Assembly: GCA_963932465.1 (NCBI GenBank)
Contig: OZ010787.1
Span: 17,749,936-17,813,935, forward strand
Source: Maratus speciosus
Taxonomy: Eukaryota; Arthropoda; Arachnida; Araneae; Salticidae
Direction: 5' to 3'
DNA length: 64,000 bases
The notes under the pieces are model-generated. The model made no database searches. It was given only the letters and a program-made list of their open reading frames with translations, and was not told the DNA's origin. Below are positions 55,301 through 64,000 of the stretch, piece after piece; positions within the stretch are counted from its first letter, which is position 1; every line of letters begins with the position of its first letter. A program made the position numbers and the translations under genes.

Positions 55301-56150
55301 TTAAAGAAGGGACGGTAAGGTAAAAAAGGGGGAAGGTGTAGGAAAAAAGGGATGGTAAGGGGGAAAAAAAGGGACGGTAAGGATGGAACGGTGATGAAAA
55401 TTACCACCTTATTTTAGGAAAATCATGTTAAGACAAAGTGATAGCCACAATGTTCATTGATTTTTAGAAACAGTTATTTACATTGGATTAAATTTTTTTA
55501 AAATTAATCTACCTGGAAAAGTGCAATAATAAACCTTGGGGACGGTAAGATTATCAATAAAGCCACGATGTTTGAAATTGATATTTAAATGCTGATTTAA
55601 ATTATGTAGTAAATTTCCTGTCAAAGAATTTTAGACATTCTTTCTCTAGCATACTTCTCCATGAGAAAAAACTTGAAAATTCTGTGGCTGCATCTGAAGT
55701 GATTTTCTGTATAATTTTAAAGGAGGAAGGATAAGGAATCTAAAATCCAGGGACAGAGTTTTAAAAAAATAATAATAACAACCATAAAAATGTGTACAGA
55801 TTAATTTTTTGCTACATATTTATGTAAAACAATAGTCCCAGTTTCGGAAAAAAATTACATCGAATTACTTTTATTGAAACAATTTTATACAGACAGCTCC
55901 AAACTGAAAAATCAGCATCGGGGACACGGGACGGTATAGGAGTTTCCTGGATATTTGGCCCCTCAACATCGTCCAAAACTTATTTATCTCGTTAATATTG
56001 TTATGCAGTCATGCAATGGAATGTTCCGCAGTATAGGAAATTAAAAAAAAAACCACAAGAATATGTACTAAAATAAAAATTATTATTCAGGGACTTAAAA
56101 GTCAAAAGATTGTGAGAATGCCCCATATATGTTATAATAAAATAAAATAG
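55301..56150 (+). mobile_element. GGGACGGTAAGG word-array element, copy B (family v)
   Basis: GGGACGGTAAGG occurs near 55309 and 55368, GGGATGGTAAGG near 55346, GGGACGGTAAGA near 55549, and GGGACGGTATAGG near 55938. It aligns with copy A from 15083. The multiple copies at the left end look like a local expansion. The right end is less clear: alignment with A fades after about 56135. Confidence 0.6.
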
Positions 56151-58659
56151 GTGTATATATCTTCCAACCTTCCTTTTTTAAAGTCAAATAAACATATTTT
56201 GAACCAGGCAATTTATTTAATGAAATGTTTTTTGTTTGTATATGGTACATATTTGATTTTGTTTATTAGATAAAATTTCTGATTCAAATATATTTGACTT
56301 GAAAAAAACGGAAGATTGTCATTTTTGATAAGGTCTATATATTTTCCTCTCTCTTTTACTTATATTTTATGAATCGAATGTCGTAAACTGTTTTTGGTGT
56401 AATTTCGTGGTTTAGATTTTATTTTTAAGCAATAAGTTCAAGATAAACTTGTTTTTATTCTTGCAATGAAACATATTTTCAGATTTTTTATTTATCCCAA
56501 CATCGTTTTCAGTACAGTTTAAAAATAAAAGCGTGTTACTGGATATTAAAAATATATGCGTTTTCTGAAGCTGAATTGAAAAACCCATATTTCAAAGGCA
56601 TATAAAAGTACATGATTTTTAAATATCAAGTAATACGCATTCGTTTTTAAACTGTTGCGTAAACGCTGTTGAGCGACCGAATAAATCTGAAAATGTGTCA
56701 CATTGTATCTTTTACACAAAGGCATTAGTTTGTTTTTAAGTCGTTGTAAACTCGTTGCCCCTTTTCCAAAATGTAAAGATTATTTTGCATTTTATTACTG
56801 TTGAAAAATAATGGAAGCTACAAATCAAATTTTAAATTTTTTTTTTTTTGTGTTACCAAATAACATTCTCTTGCCGAAACTTGATATCGTTTCTGAAATT
56901 GATTAAGCGGAGTTTACCGTTCAGGAAAAGGAATAATTTTTTTAAACATTTTTTGAATCCCTATAGTGTGTGGCTGAAAACTGGTATAAGGGACTCTGTG
57001 AGACACAGCTGCACGCGTGCTGAATTCTTTGCTTGGTGGGTACCAATCCAGGCAACCAAACAGTGTATGACTGAAATTTTATAATTTAAAAAATATATAT
57101 CAGAATATAGCATTAATGAAAGCTAATTACTTTAAATTATATATGATGATATCAGACAAATCTGGTTATATTTCATGCTAAAAACCATTTTTACTTTATC
57201 TGTATATTTACTTATATTTTATCACTTTTTTAAAAAGGTGTATTATTTATAGTTCAAATATTTCATAAACCTTCTTGGTTAATATTTTAGTTTTAATGAA
57301 AACTAATATCCTTAAATGGTATATAATAATAACTGGTAGAGTAACATAGTCTATACAAAACATCAAAACCACACTATATTTCTATCTTGTCAGTATATTC
57401 GTATTTTGTCCTTTTTTCCATCAATTTTCTACTGTTTCTAATTTATTTTACTCATGGTTCAAATAATTTATAAGCCTTCGTGATATTAAAGAATTAGCGT
57501 TAACAGGATGGTTATAATTCACTTTTATTATAGCTTTATTTAAACATAAGAATCCTGAATTAAATAAGGTACATATTACTGTTTAAAAAATTGGATCACA
57601 GTTTTCCCAGCATTTTGACCACCCTGATTAATAAAAGCTAACAACTTCCAACGATATATGATAATAACTTAAACAGTTTCATGCTTTATACAAAAAATAT
57701 CACATTGAATTTCTGTCTTACTTACATATTCGTATTTTACCTCTTTTTATTCCTATTTTAATTATTGTTTTTATATCTTATCTATTTTATCCATGGTTTA
57801 GATATTTTATAAATATCTACGGTGTCAGTAAATTATTACTAATGAAATATAATAACCTTAAATGATATATAGTAAAAGCGTTTTATGCAAAATATCACGC
57901 TCTAATTTTGACTTTCGCATTTTATCCTTTTTTATTCTTTCTTACGATTCGTATATTCTATCTTACTTACGATTCATATATTTTATAAACCTTCACGATG
58001 TTGACACTTTCATTCATCTTATTTTCATTTCTTTCATTTTTCTTCTTACATCAACATTTAATTCTCTACCAAATATTTATTTACAGGTTTATGCGTTTTC
58101 AACGTAATTATATTCCAAGCTAAATCCTTTAGCAGAAGCTAATGGCTTCCGAGGATTCCTTTCAGAAGATCCAAGTCTCTAGAAATAATCCGATGCGGCA
58201 CTTCCTTTGTTCTTTTACTCGTATTTCTTAAGCAGAACAAAAGATACTTTCTTTCAGGGAACTTATTATTCAATTATGAAAAACGTGTATTGCGTGAAAT
58301 TTGTTAAGTAACTTTTTTTTTTAATATCTTGAGTGAATAAAGGCGGATGATACTTTGTTGTTTGCCATTAAATGCATTTCATGTGTTAATTAGGTTTTAG
58401 ATTACAGGTTTTGGATGCTGGATTTATATAAAATAGAGTACGATATATATATATACAGCTCCATGTCTAAAAATTTGAATAATTCTTTTCATTTGTATTT
58501 GGAATTGCATTTAGCCTTATTTCAGTGTAGTACAATTGAAAAAGATGTTTTAATAAATTTGCATGTTATTAAAGAAAATTAAAACTGTAAAAGATTAAAT
58601 TTTGAATGAATATTGTATTTTTGTAAAATTATTTTCATTATTCAAAATATTAGAAAACT
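56151..58659. other. Unassigned, very AT-rich
   Basis: Loosely repetitive text such as CATTTTATCC...TATTCTTATTTATT and TTTATAAACCTTC recurs at about 57230-58000 (for example near 57267, 57471 and 57978) at intervals of about 180-500 bp. This suggests an old, diverged tandem repeat. The 78-codon plus-strand frame at 56848-57084 has no domain. Confidence 0.45.
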
Positions 58660-58663
58660 CAAA

Positions 58664-59218
58664 TAGGTGGTTCAAAAAATTAGAATACTTATAAATTTTC
58701 CTGATTGGTTCACAAGGTTGGATAAATTAAACATAATATTAGCTTCTGCGGGACTTCTCCTTATGTTAAGAAACCGCTTTCCATCATCATTGTTTTCATT
58801 TTGTGTGAAACACGGGCGTTCGTCCGACATAAAAGAGTTTACAAAGCATCGTATTATTGATTTGCATAAAGAAGGTCGTAATCAGCAATATATCGCCAGT
58901 TACTAAAAATGTTCTCAACCAAGTGTTAGTAGAGCAATAAAGCAGTATTTTAACTTCGGACATTTTGAAAACAAGCATCTGAATAGCGGCCGAAAACCAA
59001 AAAACTGCTCAGAGAGATGATGAAAGGCTAAAGAGTATTGCTAAAAAAAACCCGTTTTAGAAGTGTAAGATATTTGCATCGGAATTGGAAATAACACGGT
59101 GCTAATGTGAGTAAATCTAGAACACTAACACGTCTTCATAAACTTGGATTTCCATCTCGTGTAACAAAGATAAAGCCCCTCATGACTATTAAACAGAAAA
59201 AGGAGGGAGTGAAGTGCT

Positions 59219-59252
<34 letters not shown>

Positions 59253-59570
59253 TTTTATGGGCTCTGGATGATTAGAAAAAGATATTGTTTAGTTATGAGA
59301 GTGTCTTTAGCGTAACATATAGTGATGAAGGTGTTCGTGTATGGCGAATGAAGCAAGAAGCATATGACAAAGACTGCATGAAACGATTAGTGAAATTTGC
59401 CGTCAGTCTAATGGTATGGGCTTGCATGACTGCAGATGGTCCTGGAAGGCTATATATCGTTAACGAAAGGATTAATTCTTATATATATCAAGAAATCCTA
59501 GAGAATTTCATGATACTACCGTTTGAAGATCTGTGTGGTGACGATTTTGTTTTTCAAATGATTTAGTACA
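58664..59570 (+). pseudogene. Tc1-like transposase pseudogene, right-truncated
   Basis: The left end TAGGTGGTTCAAAAAATTAG resembles a Tc1 terminus. The coding relics run KEFTKHRIIDLHKEGRNQQY (helix-turn-helix), then with many stops to VTYSDEGVRVWRMKQEAYD, LMVWACMTADGPGRLYIV and INSYIYQEILENF. The first catalytic position reads FSYESVF, so Asp is replaced by Tyr. A run of 29 A (59221-59249) sits in the coding region. It ends near 59567, just before the expected second Asp; no right terminus was found. It cannot be functional. Confidence 0.8.
59221..59249. repeat. Poly-A tract inside a transposase relic
   Basis: 29 consecutive A within the Tc1-like pseudogene. It is either an expansion of a codon run or an assembly artefact. 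Confidence 0.9.
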
Positions 59571-59963
59571 TTCACACAGGTCAGTGAACGGAATCTGTCG
59601 AGCATTTGCTGAACTTTCCATAATTTATTATTCATTCTTGGTGGTTTACTTGCTGTGTCGACAAAATAGAATGCATTTATAAAATTTAAAAATCTATCTC
59701 GTGGTATGATGTATATAACTCATATAAAACTTATAAATGATATACGGCATCTATAACTCAGAGCAGAAACATATAGTTCGTTACATGTGCATATTATATA
59801 TATAATAGTATCCATTTTAAATAGAAATATGTATAGTATAAACCTATTAATTTAAAATTAATCCGCTTTAAAAATGTAATTAATAAAAAATAAATTGCTA
59901 AAAACATAAGTTTAAAAAAATCCCTTAAAACTTTTAGGAATTGTAACTATTTTGGAAATGGTA
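59571..59963. other. Unassigned AT-rich sequence
   Basis: No features recognised. Confidence 0.5.
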
Positions 59964-60348
59964 AATGCCGGACCTACACAATGTGTGGGTCATTTGTTTT
60001 TCAACTTTTGTAAAGCCTAATTAAATTTATCAAGGACAAAATCAATTAAAATCACGAATAAAGTATATGAAAAGAAACATTAAATCAAAGCAAACACTAA
60101 AAATCATATTTAAAAGAAATTACGACAGTACATACTTGTTGTCTATTGCTATCAGATGATACAGTCTTTTAAAAGCAGAAAATCTAACCCTGTATTGTAG
60201 TTGGTGCTCCCTAGTTGTGCCTTATCAAAGCATCTGAAGCCAATTAACTCATATAAATGTGAAAATTTGGTTTTAAATCTCACAAAAACAGGAAATAGTC
60301 TTTTTCTTTTACTTTAGTATCACCCACACTATTGTGTGGGTCAGAACT
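59964..60348. mobile_element. 385-bp TA-flanked MITE with GACCCACACAATG ends (family vi)
   Basis: Left AATGCCGGACCTACACAATG and right TTGTGTGGGTCAGAACTT are inverted with a few changes. TA flanks both (59962-59963, 60349-60350). Each end contains its own palindrome (CACACATTGTGTAGG; CCCACACTATTGTGTGGG). It is non-coding. Confidence 0.7.
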
Positions 60349-60752
60349 TATAGGGATATAGAGAAATAAACATGCCTTTTAATTATGTATCTTGGTTTCC
60401 CTTTTTTTTATTGGCTTTTGTGACCTACTTACTGACTTGCCCTCCTATATATATTACTGACGTTTACCACAACAAGATTGCAATAGAATATGATGCACAT
60501 CGCATTTATCGTTCACTTATAGGGACACATAAAATATTTCGGATACAATACTGTGTCCAATGTATTGTCTATTTGGAATGATTGCTAAAAGTGCGCTTCC
60601 AGTTATGGTATGCGTTTTAAGTTTAACTACATTTTAACTCATTAAGTGGTGTGTATAAAATAGATTATATACAGGGCTACACAAAAGAATTCGAAAGTAT
60701 TACTTAGAATGAGCATAAATTGCTTAAAGGTGTTATATATATTCTTTTTAGG
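60349..60752. other. Unassigned AT-rich sequence
   Basis: The plus-strand 69-codon frame at 60372-60581 begins with a hydrophobic stretch (FPFFLLAFVTYLLTC), but nothing else supports a gene. Confidence 0.4.
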
Positions 60753-60960
60753 TGCGTTCGTAATTATATAACACGTATAGCCCCTATAATCGTCATCTAG
60801 TCAGTCCGTCTGCCTGTCTGTCTGTCAGTCTGATAACATAGCAAAAACTAACCAACCGAATGGTTAGAAATTTAATATATATAATCGTTTCATAATTTTG
60901 TCAGGTTATTTCAAATTTTATGGAAATCGAATCAACACTTAAAAAGATAATAAAAGATTT
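60753..60960 (+). repeat. Dispersed repeat with GGTGCGTTCGTAATTATATA and GTCT tract, copy 2
   Basis: The inverted partner of 54230-54475. It has GGTGCGTTCGTAATTATATA at 60753, (GTCT)n near 60812-60830 and TTTCAAATTTTATGGAAAT near 60907. Confidence 0.6.
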
Positions 60961-61044
60961 TTTCATTCTATTAAATCCTAACTTGCGTAATTAATTCAAT
61001 AATATATCATGATAGGTAATGATTCTAGGTTGCCATTGTGATTA

Positions 61045-63640
61045 CACAGGGGCGTACACAAGTGGGGGGGGTGATGCGGCTGCAGCCCCACCCAAAATTT
61101 TCAAAAGTGATATGAAAAAATGCTAATTTTTCGTCTTTCTTTTTCGAAAATTTTTAATTTTTTTTCAATCATACAGTGCACTAGCCATTCTCATTAATCC
61201 CACATTGATAACAAAGAAGAGAAAGGGGGCTGACGGGGTTACAGCCCACCCTTCCTCCCGAAATAGTCGAAAAATTAAATGAAAAAGTGTTTTTTCCTTA
61301 CTTTTTAAAGATAAATCTGTAATTTTTTCTTCTATCATATAGAAAAATAGGCATTCTCGCTAACACCATATTAGTCCACATTGACATCCCAGTATACTCA
61401 AAGATGGGGAAGGGGCGGATGGAATTTTAGCCCCCTCTTTTCAAAATGGTCGAAAATGAAATGAAAAAATAGTGCTGAATTGTTTTCAGACTGTTTAAGC
61501 TAAATTTGCATTTCCCCCCCCTATCGTTCAACATACTTTGCGCTTCCTCCGCTTTAGTTCCATCTTAGTCCACATTGACACCAAAGAAGAGAAAGGAGGT
61601 TGATGGGGTTACCCCAACCCCCCAACCAGAAATAGTCGAAAAATTAAATGAAAAAAGTGTTTTTTAGTTACTTTTTAAAGATAAATCTGTAATTTTTTCT
61701 TCTGTCATACAGCAGAATAGCCATTCTCGTTAGCATCATATTAGTCCACATTGATACCCAACCACGGCATACCCAAAGATGGAGAGAGGGCTGATGGAAT
61801 TATAGCCCCCTCATCACGAAATAGTCGAAAATGAAATGAAAAAAATAGTGCTGATTTTTTTCTGTCTGTTTGAGATAAATTTGCATTTTCTCCCCTATCA
61901 TTTAGCAGACTAGCCACTCCCTTCGCTGTAGTTCCATATTAATGTACAGTGACGCCACATTATACCTCAAAAAATAGAAGAGGGTTAATGGAGTTACAGC
62001 CCTCTCCCAAAAATGTCAAACATGAAATAAAAAATTTGCTGATATTTTCCTTTTTGTTTGAGATAAATTTGTGTTTTCCACCTATCATTCAATAGAATAG
62101 CCGCTCTCTTCTCTTTAGTTCCATACTAGTGCACAGTGACGCCACATTATGCCCAAAGAGGTGAAAGGGGCTAATGGGGTGACCCATTCCTAAATAGTCG
62201 AAAATGAAATGAAAAAAAGACTGATTTTTTTCTTCTTGTTTGAGATAAATTTGTAATTTTTCTTCTGACATACAGCGAAATAGACATTCTCGTTAAACCC
62301 ATATTAGTCCATACTGACATCACAGCATACCGAAAGAAGGGGAGGCGGCTGATGGTCTTACAGCCCCCCTCCTCCCGAAATAGAAAAATATTGCTTTTTA
62401 TTCTTTCTGTTTGAGATAAATTTGCATTTTTTTCTCCTATCATTCAACAGACTAACCGCTCTCTTCTCTTTAGTTTCATATTAGTGCACAGTGACACCAT
62501 ATTATACCCAAAGAAGTAGACAGGGGGTGAGGGGGTTACAGCGCCTCCTAAAATAGTCGAAAATGAAATGAAAAATGTGCTGATTTTTTTCTTTTTGTTT
62601 GAGATAAATTTGTAATGCAATTGTTTTCTGCAATACAACGAACTAGACGTTCTGGCTAGTCTCATATCAGCGCACAGTTACACCACAGTATACCCAATGA
62701 GGGGAAGGGGGCTGATGGGATTACAGGCCTCCTTTCGAAATAATCAAAAATGAAATGAATAAAAAACTCCTGTCCTTTTCTTTCTTTTGAGATAATTTTT
62801 TAATTTTTTGTTCTGCGACGCAGCTATTCCGGTTAGTACCATATATTAGTACACAGTGATGCCCCAGCATATACCCAGTCGATGGGAGCGGGGATATGAG
62901 GTTACAGCTCCATTCCACCTGCGAAGAGATCGCAGTGAAATGAAAAAAGGGCTGATATTCCTTCTTTTTCAGATAAATTTGTTTTATTTTCTTGCATGCA
63001 ATGAATTTGTTTTTCTCGTTAATCCAATATCCTCCTCAGTCCTGAGACCAAATTTACTTGAGACCACAAAATCCCTTTTCAAAAGACTGAAAAAACTGAA
63101 ACCGTGTTTTACTGGATAAATGAAAACATATATGCTCAGTTCAAGAGACCTACAAGTAAATTTGACAAATCTAAAAGTAGTTTAATTTAAGGAGTTTAAT
63201 TTCTCTCACAGTCGGTGGGCGCCAAGATAGTCAATGCAGAAGTATGTTAATGCACAGTAACACCATAGCTAATCTCAAGTCGATTTCCGCTAAACCGGTG
63301 CGGAAGAGTTGACTGTAAAAGTAGCTTATTAACTTTCATTTTTCAGTCGCATCTCCATGTCATACCGAAATATGGGGGTGGGGAAGGTTGAAGGGATTAA
63401 GCCTCTTTTCCCTGCCAAAATGGTCGGAGTTAAATGATAAAAAAATTTCCTTCTTACTTTTTAGATCAATTCAATTATATTTATATATATATTTGTCATG
63501 CATCGCAATTGTCTTTCTTGTTAGTCCCATATTTGTGCATAGTGACACCTTAGCAAATCTCTTCAGAATTTTGTTTAAGTCGGAAGTCAGGCACTATATC
63601 GGAAGAGTACTACGGAAGAGCTAACTGTGAATGATATTAA
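61045..63640 (+). repeat. Complex satellite, about 12 units of roughly 180 bp
   Basis: A unit starts with GGGGCTGATGGGGTTACAGC-CCCC, then AAATAGTCGAAAATGAAATG, a T-rich CTTTTTGTTTGAGATAAATTTG, and CATTCTCGTTAGTCCCATAT-AGTCCACATTGACACC. Unit starts lie near 61070, 61225, 61400, 61590, 61780, 61980, 62165, 62345, 62520, 62705, 62885 and, after a break, 63385. Alternate units share sub-variants (TTTTTTCTTCTRTCATA versus TTTTCTCCTATCATTYA), hinting at a two-unit higher order. All small frames here are incidental. The left edge abuts GGGGCGTACACAAGTGGGGG. Confidence 0.85.
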
Positions 63641-64000
63641 TTAACTTTCGTTTTTAACACTCGATTACTTTCTCGTATCTGTAAGATACACAGTGACTTC
63701 TTGTTTGATTGCAACGACATCTTTACAGTTCGGTAACGTCCAACCCCCCCCCAACTTATCTTCCTATTCTGTCCCAACTTTGAAGCCAGTATTTTTCATC
63801 TGGAACAGTTTAAAGTCCTTATTATTACTTCTGAAATGCACAAATAATAAACAAAGTCGTTATTTTATATATGTGTATAAAAATATTTTGTGTATAAAAA
63901 AATATTTTGTGTTTGTTACAATATTAATTTATTGTTAAACAAGAACCGTAGCCAGAATTTAGTTTCGGTGGTTGGAAGAACAATTCTATAGATTTTAAGC
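63641..64000. other. Flank of the satellite array
   Basis: Holds a C run (near 63745) and, at 63946-63974, CCGTAGCCAGAATTTAGTTT, which resembles the GTAGCCAGAATTT end of dispersed repeats. A plus-strand frame (63693-63938) has no domain. Confidence 0.4.

Noticed and set aside
59964..60348. Rho-independent terminators from the CCCACAC palindromes
   Set aside because: The sequence is eukaryotic and the palindromes lie at the ends of a TA-flanked MITE.
62089..63624. Series of 60-90-codon frames as a gene family
   Set aside because: They are shadows of the satellite units, alternating in strand and frame.
61045..63640. CRISPR array
   Set aside because: Units are about 180 bp, diverged along their whole length and without unique spacers; the DNA is eukaryotic.

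Overview
This is an AT-rich eukaryotic window with no recognisable intact host gene. The layout (nested transposons, two LTR retrotransposons, many terminal-inverted-repeat elements, a tRNA-type SINE, satellites) points to a large arthropod genome. My guess is an arachnid, probably a spider, from the mix of BEL/Pao, Gypsy with a CWYH-type Gag knuckle, mariner, Tc1 and CCCGACTG repeats. That placement rests on family recognition, not on any host gene.

Layout. 1-460 is a GC-richer block with short repeats. 2807-4397 is a TA-flanked element with interspersed copies of one 15-bp word, remnants of a coding domain and a nested 240-bp foldback MITE. 5086-7385 may be an element bounded by inverted AGGGTTCCGTA ends. 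8307-8872, 36597-37133 and 53329-53903 are three copies of one CCCGACTG-ended repeat. 9300-9912 is a nest of palindromes. 10341-13650 is a large foldback whose left arm is split by a frameshifted mariner-type transposon (10668-12209). 14786-15055 is a SINE; 16322-16845 is a 31-bp minisatellite. 19537-21156 is a dead Tc1 (DD34E) element and 21608-22159 an internally deleted mariner.

24344-29660 is a Gypsy-type LTR retrotransposon on the minus strand (LTRs 474 bp, 6 differences, TSD AACA). It has an intact gag and a nearly intact pol, and sits inside a 312-bp TTAA-flanked MITE. 43104-52158 is a BEL/Pao retrotransposon on the minus strand (LTRs 329 bp, 2 differences, TSD CCCC). Its body carries at least three stops, four frameshifts, a 166-bp tandem duplication and a 2.4-kb foldback inserted in the reverse transcriptase (TSD GAAA). 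It landed in the last bases of another element's inverted repeat.

54-61 kb holds further dispersed repeats and a decayed Tc1 fragment. 61.0-63.6 kb is an array of about 12 diverged units of roughly 180 bp.

The most unusual pattern is a class of otherwise unrelated elements, mostly TA-flanked (2.8-4.4, 15.1-16.0 with 55.3-56.1, 37.4-38.2, 39.7-41.2, 41.5-43.1 and 60.0-60.3 kb). Each carries its own short word at both ends and again inside, largely in mirrored orientation. They look like several families of one kind of DNA transposon with multi-site transposase-binding arrays. All boundaries, repeat counts and differences were read by eye.
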